50,232 nt of DNA from contig JAQIBH010000127.1 in assembly GCA_027859205.1 (NCBI GenBank), positions 1 through 50,232 on the forward strand, read 5' to 3'. How positions within the stretch are numbered: position 1 is the first letter of the stretch; each line of letters begins with the position of its first letter. The notes under the pieces are model-generated. The model was not told the origin of the DNA. It saw nothing but the letters and a program-made list of their open reading frames with translations, and ran no database searches. A program made the translations under genes and the position numbers. Source of the stretch: Bacteroidales bacterium. Lineage in GTDB: Bacteria; Bacteroidota; Bacteroidia; Bacteroidales; UBA12077. This document shows positions 36,601-44,746 of this stretch, in pieces.

Positions 36601-36718
36601 GATTTAATTGTCTTTTTAAGAATGATTCAACAATAGATCTTCGATCTTTTGCATCGCTTGTAGGATGTGCTATAATCGCAAATAGTTGCATTAAAGCTTT
36701 TAAAATTTGCTCACTCAT
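33629..36718 (-). CDS. ABCG-type ABC transporter, ATPase and permease fused, with extra N-terminal region
   Basis: A 1029-residue inner-membrane transporter half with an ATPase before the permease (ABCG order). Residues 1-~150 form a helical domain that looks TerB-like. About 160-250 is a strand-rich, possibly degenerate FHA-like segment. The ATPase has Walker A GASGAGKST near 281, signature SGGQRKR near 388 and Walker B AVLFLDEPTSGLS near 405. The membrane part (about 570-790) has five to six helices, and a ~200-residue charged, partly coiled-coil region precedes a last helix near 1000. The substrate is unknown. It follows two secreted-protein genes on the same strand (49 bases). Confidence 0.88.
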   Translation of the reverse strand: MSEQILKALMQLFAIIAHPTSDAKDRRSIVESFLKRQLNQDTVKTYLKVFNDYYSIHQEKLSEKSKRKKRFSSSSVRLLKICTQINEELTQRQKNVVLVQLLEFIKSGGEITEQEMDFITTVADSFYIQQDEYQEIENFVFFGEDKLPDTKKLLIIDNNESFKHENIYHMANSLLAGQLRVLAVASANMYYIKYIGKSELYLNGQLLEQEKVYVLNNGASIRNPKIKPIYYGDIISQYNVDRIKSRIVFDSREIGYQFKSGGIGLHSMSFTEESGKLVGIMGASGAGKSTLLNVLNGSSPPTSGEVLINGINIHTEKDEIEGLIGHVSQDDLLIEELTVYQNLYYNAKLCFDNYSEEKLQSTVLDVLENLGLFEIRDIEVGSPLNKKISGGQRKRLNIALELIREPAVLFLDEPTSGLSSRDSENILDLLKELTLKGKLVFVVIHQPSSDIFKMFDKLLILDNGGYLIYNGDPIDSIIYFKSSMQHANWSESECHCCGNVTPEQIFNIIETKVLDEYGNFTPDRKIAPIEWRLSFEDQKKQEPKDVSNNKLSTPDRTVPEISFKTPNKFKQFLVFVKRDVLSKLANTQYLIINFLEAPLLAFLLAYIIKYYNINVSNEIGYTLSKNSNLPVYIFMSVIVGLFIGLTVSAEEIIKDKKILKREKFLNLSWASYLFSKIAVQFSLSAIQAFLFVVIGNSIMEIRGMYFEYWLVLFSTWCAANIMGLLISDSFKTVITIYILIPFLVIPQLILSGVIVKFEKLNPNISNPRNIPFYGEIITARWAYEALAVYQYKENKYEEQFYPYDKAMSISDFKKNYWIRTLNNSISFIERNINDSERVDELNEKLELLRNEIQKELRSESGRIVKFKDLDKLYHDKIDEETLAELNKYLNTLNRYYIKLYNKANGLKDNLISNLQKTPEDREEFLTLKREYYNDNLADLIRNSNEIDRIIEFKGELFQKIDPIFLDPHNKIIKAHFYAPRKQFFGNLYSTFWVNIIVIWVMTIFLYIILYFRLLRRILDYFEQTKFKKS

Positions 36719-36767
36719 AGAATTCTATTTATTCCGGACGGATTAGTTGATATACACGAAAATACGA

Positions 36768-37193
36768 TTATTTTTCTTTAAAACCAATTAACAACATTAC
36801 TTCATCTTTTAAAAGAGTTTCTGATTTAAATTCCATTTCAATAATGCAATCAATCGTAGATGTAAAAGAAAAGTTCCAAAAAGGTGTATAGTCAAAGTTT
36901 TTATTGCAAAACAGAATATTCTTCTCAGTATCATACACCGAAAAAATTAAAGGAATATCTTTAATATTGCTACAAGCAATAATTCGATATTGGCTACCTC
37001 CATAAAAAGTAGTATAAAAAGTAGATTTGTTATTTTCATCCAAATTAGCTTTATATTCTTGACCATCTGAAACAAATCCTGAATTTAGAAAATTTGCACA
37101 ATTTTCTATTGTACTTGATTGTCCAATTGTAAGATTTGAATATAAGAAACTAATAATGAATATTATAAAGTATTTTACAATATGAGATTTCAT
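36768..37193 (-). CDS. Secreted hypothetical protein
   Basis: A 141-residue protein with a clear signal peptide (MKSHIVKYFIIFIISFLYS, cut near residue 24 after TIGQ) and a short beta-rich domain. Several Cys are present (for example ENCANF and IIACSN). I do not recognise the family. It lies between a lipoprotein gene (ten bases upstream) and the ABC transporter gene, so it probably belongs to that transport operon as a periplasmic or outer-surface partner. Confidence 0.65.
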   Translation of the reverse strand: MKSHIVKYFIIFIISFLYSNLTIGQSSTIENCANFLNSGFVSDGQEYKANLDENNKSTFYTTFYGGSQYRIIACSNIKDIPLIFSVYDTEKNILFCNKNFDYTPFWNFSFTSTIDCIIEMEFKSETLLKDEVMLLIGFKEK

Positions 37194-37203
37194 AGATGTT
37201 TTA

Positions 37204-38109
37204 TTAATAGATAATATTATTTCTTATAGATGAAATTTTGTTGGCAATAGTTTCTAAATGATATTCAGATATTATAACATTTGATGTACTATTAACTATT
37301 GTTTGTTTTTTCTCAATATTAATTTCAGGTTTTTCGTATGAGTAACTATATATGATTCCATCAAATTCGTACGCTAAATCTACTAATTCATCTATTAATA
37401 AAGAAAAATCTTCCGATTTATAATAATACGAAGAAAGTATCTCTATTAAATTATCTAATGGATGCTTTTGCTCACCTAAACGATTTATTAATTGTCTATT
37501 TTTACTTTCAACAGCGCTTTGTGAAAGTATATACAAACTTTCAATCCATCCACCAGTTACAATTAAAACACCTATGTCTTTTCTATTATTTGCCTTTAAA
37601 TAGGAGTCAAATTGTCTGTAAGTACTCGTTAGATAATACAATAGCGAATCTTGGTTGTCAATATTTTTTTCAATTTTATCGATTAATTCAAGTTGTATAG
37701 CGTTGTGGATACCAAGTTCTTGACTTAATTTTTTTATTACTGTAAAATATGAAATTACATCAGGAACTTGATCATAAATATTTAAATATCCAAGGTCGGT
37801 TCCGTAAATTCCAATGTTTATAGCCTGCTTGAAATTTGATGAATAGTTTGAAACGTTTTCAGGTGGATTTACAAAAGATTTGTCGAATCCAATGTTACTG
37901 TTTTTTATTGAAAAAGTAGCTTGGTAAGGTGACGGTATGGTAAATAAATTGTTACTAAGTTTTATTAATACGGAGGATGTATCAATTTCTCGTAGTGGGA
38001 TTCTATCCTTGTTGTCTTTATTATTGGTAGGTTGTTTACAAGAAAAAAATACTAAAATAATTGTAATGTAAATTAAAGTGTATCGAAAACCTGGTAATTT
38101 GTTTATCAT
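37204..38109 (-). CDS. Putative lipoprotein
   Basis: A 301-residue exported protein. The N-terminal hydrophobic helix ends in VFFSC with Cys24, a lipobox-like site, and is followed by a hydrophilic KQPTNNKDN linker. The rest is helical and rich in Ile, Ser and Lys, with no family I recognise. It is first in the operon that leads to the ABC transporter, and a Bacteroidota -7 box lies just upstream. It may be a partner for the transporter, on position alone. Confidence 0.65.
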   Translation of the reverse strand: MINKLPGFRYTLIYITIILVFFSCKQPTNNKDNKDRIPLREIDTSSVLIKLSNNLFTIPSPYQATFSIKNSNIGFDKSFVNPPENVSNYSSNFKQAINIGIYGTDLGYLNIYDQVPDVISYFTVIKKLSQELGIHNAIQLELIDKIEKNIDNQDSLLYYLTSTYRQFDSYLKANNRKDIGVLIVTGGWIESLYILSQSAVESKNRQLINRLGEQKHPLDNLIEILSSYYYKSEDFSLLIDELVDLAYEFDGIIYSYSYEKPEINIEKKQTIVNSTSNVIISEYHLETIANKISSIRNNIIY

Positions 38110-38130
38110 AAGGTAAAATTAATCAAATAT

Positions 38131-38138
38131 CAAATATA
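38131..38138 (-). promoter_or_regulatory. -7 box for the lipoprotein/ABC operon
   Basis: Reads TATATTTG on the - strand, a perfect TAnnTTTG box 22 bases before the start codon of the lipoprotein gene. The -33 region is weak. Confidence 0.4.
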
Positions 38139-38325
38139 CAAAGATTAATGTATTGCATTTAAAGAAATTCTTTAAAATTCTAAATATTTATTTTTATTTG
38201 ATAAATGACTTAAAAATCCTGATCATTATCTAGTTTTATGAATTTAAACTTTTACAGAAATTAAAGAAATATAATTAAGATTATATTTTCAAATTCTATA
38301 TTGATTTTAAATTTTATCTTTTACA

Positions 38326-39660
38326 ATGATAAAAACTACTATTAGCTATAAAAAAATATGGAAAATAGCTTATCCAATAATATTGGGTAGCATTGTTCAA
38401 AATATTATATCAGTTACCGATACTGCATTCTTAGGTAGAGTAGGTGAAATTGAATTGGGTGCCGCTGCTATAGGTGGCGTTTTTTACTTAGCATTAATCA
38501 TGCTAGGATTTGGATTTTCAGTAGGTACTCAAATTATTGTAGCTCGAAGATATGGAGAAAATAAACATAACGAAATAGGTATAATTATTGAACATTCACA
38601 TTATTTTTTAATTTTACTTGGAATAGTACTGGTAATAGTAGCTAAAGGCACTATGCCTTTTATATTTGATAAAGTTTTAGAATCAAATCAAGTTCGAATT
38701 GCAACCACTGAATACTTAAAATATAGATTGTTTGGTCTATTGTTTGCCAGTGTAAATTTTGGTTTTAGAGCTTTTTATATTGGAATAGCCAAAACTAAGG
38801 TCATAACCTGGACTACTATTTTTATGGCTTTAACAAATGTATTTCTTGATTATATTTTGATATTTGGGAATTTTGGATTTCAGAAGTATGGGATTGCAGG
38901 CGCAGCAATCGCATCGGTAATTGCCGAAATTACTGCCACAATTTTCTTTATTATATATACCTTGAAATTTGTTGACATTAAGTTTTTTAGATTATTCAGA
39001 TTTGAGAAATTTAATTTTACTCTCCTGAAGCGGATATTAACCGTCGCATTGCCAATGATGATGCAAAATTTTATTTCATTTATAGGTTGGTTCTTTTTCT
39101 TTTTATTTGTCGAGAAAATGGGAGAGCGATCGCTTGCAATTTCAAATGTAATTAGAAGTATATATGTTGTTATGTTAATTCCAATATGGGGATTTACTTC
39201 AGCTACAAACACCTTAGTTAGTTTCTTAATTGGACGCCAAAGAATAAATGAAGTGATTCCGCTGGTTATTAAGATTTTGAAATTTTGTATTGTAGGTGTC
39301 GTAGGGATTGTTATTATAAACCTTGTGATTCCTGAAAAAGTTATAGCGATTTATACAAATAATCCTGTACTTATTGAAGATTCTTTACCAGCTTTATATG
39401 TTATTAGTATTGCGGCTATCTTTCTTACAATTGGGTTTGTATTATTTAGTGGCGTATCTGGAACAGGCATGACAAAAGCCTCATTTATTATCGAAACGGT
39501 GGTAATTTTTATGTATGTTTTTATTACATACATTTTAGTTAATATAGAAAATTCAAAAGTCGAATATGTGTGGAGTGTTGAAATATTTTACGGAATAATT
39601 ATTGGATCATTTTCGTACTTATATCTAAAATATGGTAAATGGAAAGATAAAAGGATTTAA
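38326..39660 (+). CDS. MATE family efflux transporter
   Basis: A 444-residue, twelve-helix cation-coupled multidrug/toxin extruder. The N-terminal helix starts IWKIAYPIILGSIVQNII and is followed by VTDTAFLGRVGE, the MATE signature with the conserved Asp. The second half repeats the fold (VALPMMMQNFISFIGWFFFF). Length is normal for the DinF/NorM-like branch. It is a single gene with a bidirectional terminator directly after its stop. Substrate cannot be inferred. Confidence 0.93.
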   Translation: MIKTTISYKKIWKIAYPIILGSIVQNIISVTDTAFLGRVGEIELGAAAIGGVFYLALIMLGFGFSVGTQIIVARRYGENKHNEIGIIIEHSHYFLILLGIVLVIVAKGTMPFIFDKVLESNQVRIATTEYLKYRLFGLLFASVNFGFRAFYIGIAKTKVITWTTIFMALTNVFLDYILIFGNFGFQKYGIAGAAIASVIAEITATIFFIIYTLKFVDIKFFRLFRFEKFNFTLLKRILTVALPMMMQNFISFIGWFFFFLFVEKMGERSLAISNVIRSIYVVMLIPIWGFTSATNTLVSFLIGRQRINEVIPLVIKILKFCIVGVVGIVIINLVIPEKVIAIYTNNPVLIEDSLPALYVISIAAIFLTIGFVLFSGVSGTGMTKASFIIETVVIFMYVFITYILVNIENSKVEYVWSVEIFYGIIIGSFSYLYLKYGKWKDKRI

Positions 39661-39664
39661 AGAA

Positions 39665-39691
39665 AAACCCCGATAAGAATTATCAGGGTTT
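39665..39691. terminator. Bidirectional terminator after the MATE gene
   Basis: AAACCCCGATAA (39665-39676) pairs with TTATCAGGGTTT (39680-39691) with one mismatch on the + strand that becomes a G-U pair on the - strand. It serves the MATE gene and the convergent DUF4097 gene. Confidence 0.7.
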
Positions 39692-39714
39692 GTTATTTTA
39701 ATTTGAAACTATTA

Positions 39715-40722
39715 TTATTTTTTTAATTCAGCTTTTCCTGATGCTGTTTTAATTTTAACAATTGGAGAGTTATTGCCTTTTGTAAATGATTTGAGATCGT
39801 AATCTTTTCCGTTTTTTTCAATAACTTCTTCTTTATCGAATTTTATTGGAGAAATGATTTCTCCCTTATCAGCTCTAGCTAAGAATTCAAAAAACCCAAT
39901 GATTTCGTTACTGTTAAAATCTAATACTGAATTTCCTGAAGCAGATGAAAGAGTTAAGTTGTAAGCTGCAGAATTAGCCAAAATAACTTCAACATTACCT
40001 GATGCAGAACTAAAATAACTCTCTTCATTTAATTCAATGTTTTCTGCTTCAATGTTTCCACTTGCATTTTTGACTGAAAATTCTCCCTTTGCTCCAGTTA
40101 ATTTGATATCACCTGAGGCCGTTGATATATTAATTTCACCAATTACATTTGCGGCAATAATACTTCCGCTTGCCGCTGATATGTTTAACCCGTCTTTGCA
40201 GTTTTGTGCTGTTATATCTCCCGATGCGGTACTTATATCCGAATCTCCATTAATATTTTCCAATTTAATATTTCCGCTAGCTGTTGATATTTTAACTTTT
40301 TTTCCAACATTTTTAATTTCAATATCTCCAGATGCAGTATTTGCCGATAAATTATTATCAATATCATTTAGAATTAAATCACCTGAAGCACTATTAAATT
40401 TTACACTAATATTTGTTGGAATTGAAATTGACCATTCCGATTTACCATTACAATTATTGCCATGGAAATCTTCTTCGATTTTTAAATAATTTTCTCCTTC
40501 ATTAAAAATATACTCAAAACAATCATCAGAATATGTGTACTTCAAGTTTACTAATATTTTCTCTGATGTACCTTTTTTAATGGTGCAATCACCACTAACA
40601 GTTGATATCTTTAAAGTTTCTTTTGCAGTAAATGATTTATTTACCTCTTTTTGCGCATATGTCATAAAGTTTAACAACAATATTAAGGATGCAAGAAATA
40701 GGATTGATTTAAATCTTTTCAT
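39715..40722 (-). CDS. DUF4097 family secreted beta-repeat protein
   Basis: A 335-residue exported protein. A signal peptide (residues ~1-23, ending FMTYAQ) is followed by about a dozen short strand repeats of the type ISTASGDIK or ISAASGSII, the right-handed beta-helix pattern of DUF4097. The repeat unit is near 20 residues with SASG/TASG turns. Such proteins are often encoded near membrane stress systems, but no sigma or anti-sigma gene is next to it here. Molecular role is not known. Confidence 0.85.
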   Translation of the reverse strand: MKRFKSILFLASLILLLNFMTYAQKEVNKSFTAKETLKISTVSGDCTIKKGTSEKILVNLKYTYSDDCFEYIFNEGENYLKIEEDFHGNNCNGKSEWSISIPTNISVKFNSASGDLILNDIDNNLSANTASGDIEIKNVGKKVKISTASGNIKLENINGDSDISTASGDITAQNCKDGLNISAASGSIIAANVIGEINISTASGDIKLTGAKGEFSVKNASGNIEAENIELNEESYFSSASGNVEVILANSAAYNLTLSSASGNSVLDFNSNEIIGFFEFLARADKGEIISPIKFDKEEVIEKNGKDYDLKSFTKGNNSPIVKIKTASGKAELKK

Positions 40723-40847
40723 AATCTATTTTTTTAAGTGTTTATTTTGCTAATGACGATCATTTTTATAATTGGTTGCATGTGTATCAAATAATGTTAG
40801 ATTTTGATTTTTACAGGCATTTATGAGAATCGTTCGTGATAATGTTT

Positions 40848-40888
40848 AAAAGGCTTCTAAATTAAAACGTTAGAAGGCTTTTTATTTT
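40848..40888 (+). terminator. Terminator-like hairpin in the acyl-CoA ligase leader
   Basis: AAAAGGCTTCTAA (40848-40860) pairs with TTAGAAGGCTTTT (40870-40882) with one G-G mismatch around nine bases, then T-rich sequence to 40888. It lies between the divergent DUF4097 and acyl-CoA ligase starts, where a terminator is not expected. A TTG-19-TAGATTTTG promoter-like sequence lies ~50-80 bases upstream, so it may end a short leader RNA or small RNA. Confidence 0.45.
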
Positions 40889-40951
40889 AGGCAAATTGGA
40901 TTAGATTTAACTTCCGTTTTTAAATAAATTAATTTGTCAAAAAAATATCAA

Positions 40952-42742
40952 ATGAAACAACACATAACTCACATGTTAAGAGAACGTGTTACTTTGTACG
41001 GAGAACGCACAGTTTTTAAATACAGAGATAAAATAACCGGTAATTATGAAGCTTTAGATTGGAATACATTGCTCACTCAAACAAATAAAGTTTCCGGAGC
41101 GCTTTTATTTTTTGGTTTTGGATATAATGATAAAATAGGTATTTTGAGTGTGAATAAACCAGAATGGACGATTTCAGATCTTGGAATTTTAGCAATACGC
41201 GGAATAGTTGTTCCTATTTATGCTACATCTTCAAAACAAGAGATAAAATATATAGTTGATGAAACAAAAATGAAATTATTATTTGCGGGGAGTTATGAAC
41301 AAATAAAAAAAGGATTGTGGTTGTTAGATCAATGTGAAAGCCTTGAAAAAATTGTAGTTTATGAAGGAATGGTTCCGGATAATGACAATCGTTTTATTAA
41401 ATGGAATAGCTTTTTGGATTTATCAGAGAATGACAAGTATTCTGAAAAATTAGAGCAATATTTAGAAGAAGCTCAAACAGATGATATAGCGACAATAATA
41501 TATACTTCGGGAACTACAGGTGTGCCGAAGGGTGCTATGTTAGGGCATGATAATATTATATCGGCTTTAAAAATTAATTATGAAAGATTAGATATAACGG
41601 AAGATGATGTTTCATTATGTTTTTTACCTTTAAGTCATGTATTTGAACGTACATGGACATACTTTCTGTTGTATTGTGGTGCAACAAATATCTTTTTAGA
41701 AAATCCACGTGAAGTTATAGATACTCTTTCTGTTGTTAAACCAACTGTAATGTGCACGGTACCTCGTTTTTTCGAAAAAACATATGAAGGGATATTAAAA
41801 GAAGCAGAAAAATGGCCTTCTTATAAAAAGAAGATTTTTGATTGGTCGATAAAAATTGGCCATCAATATATTGAATATCTTAAAAACTCGGAAAAAGTAC
41901 CTGGCATGTTGAGTTTTAAACAACTAATTGCCGATAAACTGGTTTTAAAGAAATTAAGATTAATTTTTGGAGGTAAGATAAAAGCTTTGCCATGTGCAGG
42001 AGCAGCAATTGATTCCAAACTGCTTCGTTTCTTTCATGCTACGGGAATATTTATTAATTATGGATACGGTGCCACAGAAACTACAGCTACTGTTTCTTGT
42101 TTTAAGTCAGATAGGTTTAATTTTAATTCTTGTGGTAGCATTATGCCAGAAGTGTCACTTAAAATTGGAGCGCAGAACGAAATTTTGGTTAAAGGGAATA
42201 CCATATTTAAAGGTTATTTTAATAAACCCGAAGAAACATCAAAAGTATTAAAAGACGGATGGTACTTTACAGGCGATGAAGGTTACGTTGTTGAAGATGA
42301 ATTCCTAGTCATGACAGATCGCATCAAGGATTTGATAAAAACTTCGGGCGGAAAATATGTTTCTCCTCAAAAACTCGAATTGCTTTATACACAGGATAAA
42401 TATATTGAACAGCTTGTAATTATTGGAGATAATAGAAAATATATTTCAGCACTCATTGTCCCTTCGTTTGTTAATTTGAAAAAGCAAGCTCAAAAATTTG
42501 GTTTAGATCCTGAAAATAATGAACTGCTTGTATCGAATATTGAAATTAATAATTTTATACAGCAAAGAATCGATATGTATCAAGAAGAATTTACTCCTTA
42601 TGAGAAAGTAATTAAATTTACTTTATTACCGGAAGCATTTAATATTGATAAGCGAACATTGACCAATACACTTAAAATACGTCGAAATATTATAGCCGAG
42701 CAATATAGTGATCTTATAGAAAAAATGTATTTATCTGCTTAG
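40952..42742 (+). CDS. Long-chain fatty-acid-CoA ligase (AMP-forming)
   Basis: It activates long-chain fatty acids to acyl-CoA via acyl-AMP. The 596-residue protein has the P-loop IIYTSGTTGVPKGAMLGH, the YGATETTA motif, the TGDEGYV hinge and the DLIKTSGGKYVSPQ catalytic-Lys region of the FAA1-like branch. I choose ATG at 40952 (MKQHITHML); an in-frame TTG lies at 40934. The 3' end overlaps the convergent LpxL-like gene by 12 bases. It is one of several lipid genes in this segment. Confidence 0.93.
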   Translation: MKQHITHMLRERVTLYGERTVFKYRDKITGNYEALDWNTLLTQTNKVSGALLFFGFGYNDKIGILSVNKPEWTISDLGILAIRGIVVPIYATSSKQEIKYIVDETKMKLLFAGSYEQIKKGLWLLDQCESLEKIVVYEGMVPDNDNRFIKWNSFLDLSENDKYSEKLEQYLEEAQTDDIATIIYTSGTTGVPKGAMLGHDNIISALKINYERLDITEDDVSLCFLPLSHVFERTWTYFLLYCGATNIFLENPREVIDTLSVVKPTVMCTVPRFFEKTYEGILKEAEKWPSYKKKIFDWSIKIGHQYIEYLKNSEKVPGMLSFKQLIADKLVLKKLRLIFGGKIKALPCAGAAIDSKLLRFFHATGIFINYGYGATETTATVSCFKSDRFNFNSCGSIMPEVSLKIGAQNEILVKGNTIFKGYFNKPEETSKVLKDGWYFTGDEGYVVEDEFLVMTDRIKDLIKTSGGKYVSPQKLELLYTQDKYIEQLVIIGDNRKYISALIVPSFVNLKKQAQKFGLDPENNELLVSNIEINNFIQQRIDMYQEEFTPYEKVIKFTLLPEAFNIDKRTLTNTLKIRRNIIAEQYSDLIEKMYLSA

Positions 42743-43603
42743 CTTCCAACGTTTGTGTGACCATAACCAATTGACAGGATTTTTATAAATAATTGATTCA
42801 AGCTTTTTTGCAAATCTTGATGTAATTTCTCCGTTTTTCAATTCTGAAGGCTTATCTGCTAATACTGATAATTCAATAGTATAATATCCACGCTTTTTTC
42901 TTTGAACATCAATGTAAATTACTGGATAGTTATTAGATGTGGCATATTGTTCAGGTCCGTGAAGGAAAGCGGTATCTCTGCCAAGAAAATTTATCCAGTA
43001 AGCTTTATTTTTAATTTTTCTACCAGGACTTTGGTCTGCTGCCATTAAAAATACTGAGGGAGTATCTTTAAGTTCATTAAAAGTAGCATAAGTTTCACTT
43101 ATTGGAGCAAGAAAAGTTCCAAATTTCGATCTGCTTTTATGAATAAATTTATTTATCAGTTTATTATTAAGTGGCTTATACAAGCCAATAATATTGTAAT
43201 CTGTTTGTAAACTTGCAGATAAACTTCCCCATTCCCAATTGCAATAATGACCAGCAACTGCTATTAAACTTTGCCCCGATTCAAAAAAATCTTGTAATAT
43301 CTCAGGGTTTAATAGCTTATGACGTTTAACAATTTGTTTGCGAGTCATTGTAAAGGCTTTCAGACCCTCTAAAACATTATCTGTGAGGTTTCTATATATA
43401 GAAGGAAGAAGTTTTTTTATTTCTAAATCATTTTTATCGGGAAAGCATTTTGTAAGATTTTCAACGATCACATTCTTTCTGTATCCAAAAACTCGATATA
43501 TAAAAAAGTGAACAAGATTGGATAATTGATAAATAAGGAAAAAAGAAAATAGACCAAGTATTAAAACAACAAGTATAAAAATAAATGCCAAAATAAAATT
43601 CAT
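42731..43603 (-). CDS. Lipid A biosynthesis acyltransferase (LpxL/HtrB-like)
   Basis: A 290-residue inner-membrane acyltransferase that adds a secondary acyl chain to lipid A or a related lipid. One N-terminal membrane helix (residues ~3-25) is followed by the HX4(D/E) catalytic motif AVAGHYCNWEWG, with His and Glu visible, and by the DQSPGRK stretch. In Bacteroidota the acyl donor is usually an acyl-ACP. Its last 12 bases overlap the convergent ligase gene, leaving no room for a terminator between them. Confidence 0.9.
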   Translation of the reverse strand: MNFILAFIFILVVLILGLFSFFLIYQLSNLVHFFIYRVFGYRKNVIVENLTKCFPDKNDLEIKKLLPSIYRNLTDNVLEGLKAFTMTRKQIVKRHKLLNPEILQDFFESGQSLIAVAGHYCNWEWGSLSASLQTDYNIIGLYKPLNNKLINKFIHKSRSKFGTFLAPISETYATFNELKDTPSVFLMAADQSPGRKIKNKAYWINFLGRDTAFLHGPEQYATSNNYPVIYIDVQRKKRGYYTIELSVLADKPSELKNGEITSRFAKKLESIIYKNPVNWLWSHKRWKLSR

Positions 43604-43732
43604 AAAATTACAATGATTAATAGAGATGGTAAATGAATATTTTTTTTTTAGATAAGCAAAATTTATTTGATTAAACTGTGCGTAAATATTGTGTATTGAG
43701 ATATATGTATATGTAGATAGATAAAAATAATA

Positions 43733-43740
43733 TATATTTG
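43733..43740 (+). promoter_or_regulatory. -7 box for the 4Fe-4S protein gene
   Basis: TATATTTG is a perfect TAnnTTTG box 23 bases before the ATG. A -33 element is not evident. Confidence 0.4.
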
Positions 43741-43762
43741 CTTTTTCAAAATCATAAATTTA

Positions 43763-44296
43763 ATGAATCCAAAGAAAATAAAAATAAAGGCAAAGAAAAG
43801 TCATCCGATTATTTCGAAGAGGAGGTTAATACAAGCAATTATTGGTGGTGTTATGTTCTATATAATACACTATTTTGATATTAGTCTGTGGTACGTTTTA
43901 ATATTAGGTACAATAACAGGATTAGTTTTTGGAAAAGTATTTTGCAGATGGATGTGTCCTTTGGGTTTTATAATGGAAGTTTTCATGAATATGAATCCGG
44001 AAGAAAAATTTAAACAAACATATCAATATCATAAATTAGGTTGTCCTATTGCCTGGGTGTCTGGATTTTTAAATAAAATCAGCATTTTTGGAATTAACTT
44101 TAATCAGAATGACTGTACACATTGCGGATTATGCGATACCGCATGTTATATTTCTACATTAAATAAAGATTTTAGTTTACACAAACAAGAAAAGAAGAAT
44201 CCAGCAACACAGTTAAGTTGCTCTAAATGTTTGCTTTGTGTAGAAGCTTGTCCACAAAATAGTCTAAAATATGAGTTTCGGAAGCTAAAATTATAA
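43763..44296 (+). CDS. Membrane-associated 4Fe-4S protein (NapH/polyferredoxin-like)
   Basis: A 177-residue electron-transfer protein. After a basic N-terminus come two hydrophobic helices (about residues 25-60), then FCRWMCPLG, a short CxxxC motif typical of NapH-type membrane polyferredoxins. Two ferredoxin motifs follow: CTHCGLCDTACYIS and CSKCLLCVEACPQ. The protein is shorter than full NapH (fewer membrane helices), so it is a minimal form. Partners are not evident nearby. Confidence 0.88.
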   Translation: MNPKKIKIKAKKSHPIISKRRLIQAIIGGVMFYIIHYFDISLWYVLILGTITGLVFGKVFCRWMCPLGFIMEVFMNMNPEEKFKQTYQYHKLGCPIAWVSGFLNKISIFGINFNQNDCTHCGLCDTACYISTLNKDFSLHKQEKKNPATQLSCSKCLLCVEACPQNSLKYEFRKLKL

Positions 44297-44303
44297 GTTC
44301 GAT

Positions 44304-44519
44304 TTAACTTAAATAAGCAATTCCCACAATAATTATTATTAATGCAAGAATCATTATATATGCAAAAGGACTTGCAAAATTAAATGTAACTCCTAAAATT
44401 GGATTTTGTTTAGGCACTGTTAATCGTGGATCTTTGCGATTGAAATAAAACGGACCGCTCCAGTTACTTGGATCTTTACTCATATTATTCAAGATGTCTG
44501 AATCTAGCTTTCTTTTCAT
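44304..44519 (-). CDS. DUF5808-like small membrane protein
   Basis: A 71-residue protein with a hydrophilic start and one transmembrane helix at residues ~51-70. The middle part, NWSGPFYFNRKDPRLTVPKQ, with the following NFASPFAY, matches the DUF5808 pattern of small membrane proteins. It ends eight bases from the convergent 4Fe-4S gene. Function is unknown. It has no obvious partner. Confidence 0.7.
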   Translation of the reverse strand: MKRKLDSDILNNMSKDPSNWSGPFYFNRKDPRLTVPKQNPILGVTFNFASPFAYIMILALIIIIVGIAYLS

Positions 44520-44590
44520 ATTATTTGGTAATTTAAATTTTCCTAAATGTCTAAATTAATAAAAAATATTAACTCTAGAGTAAGATTAAT

Positions 44591-44671
44591 TTATTGATTA
44601 GGAAATTCAGGGTCCAAGCGATTTTCATTAAAAGATAAAAAGGCAATAATTAAATTTGCAATTTTATCCAT
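44591..44671 (-). other. Possible 26-codon ORF or gene remnant
   Basis: In the gap between the DUF5808-like and methyltransferase genes, a - strand frame from ATG at 44671 to TAA at 44591 encodes MDKIANLIIAFLSFNENRLD and then PEFPNQ. The frame stays open a further ten codons upstream without another ATG. It may be the tail of a lost gene or chance; there is no other support. Confidence 0.2.
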
Positions 44672-44746
44672 TGTAGCGCCATATGCAGCAAGTACCAGAA
44701 TTTAATGTATATACTAAATTAGTCTAAATATGGAGTCTTAATAAAG

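Noticed and set aside
40037-40489. + strand open frame of 150 codons opposite the DUF4097 gene
   Set aside because: It mirrors the repeats of a clear exported beta-repeat protein. It has no promoter and no recognisable domain.
41994-42251. + strand open frame inside the acyl-CoA ligase gene
   Set aside because: It lies in another frame of a conserved enzyme and has no feature of its own.
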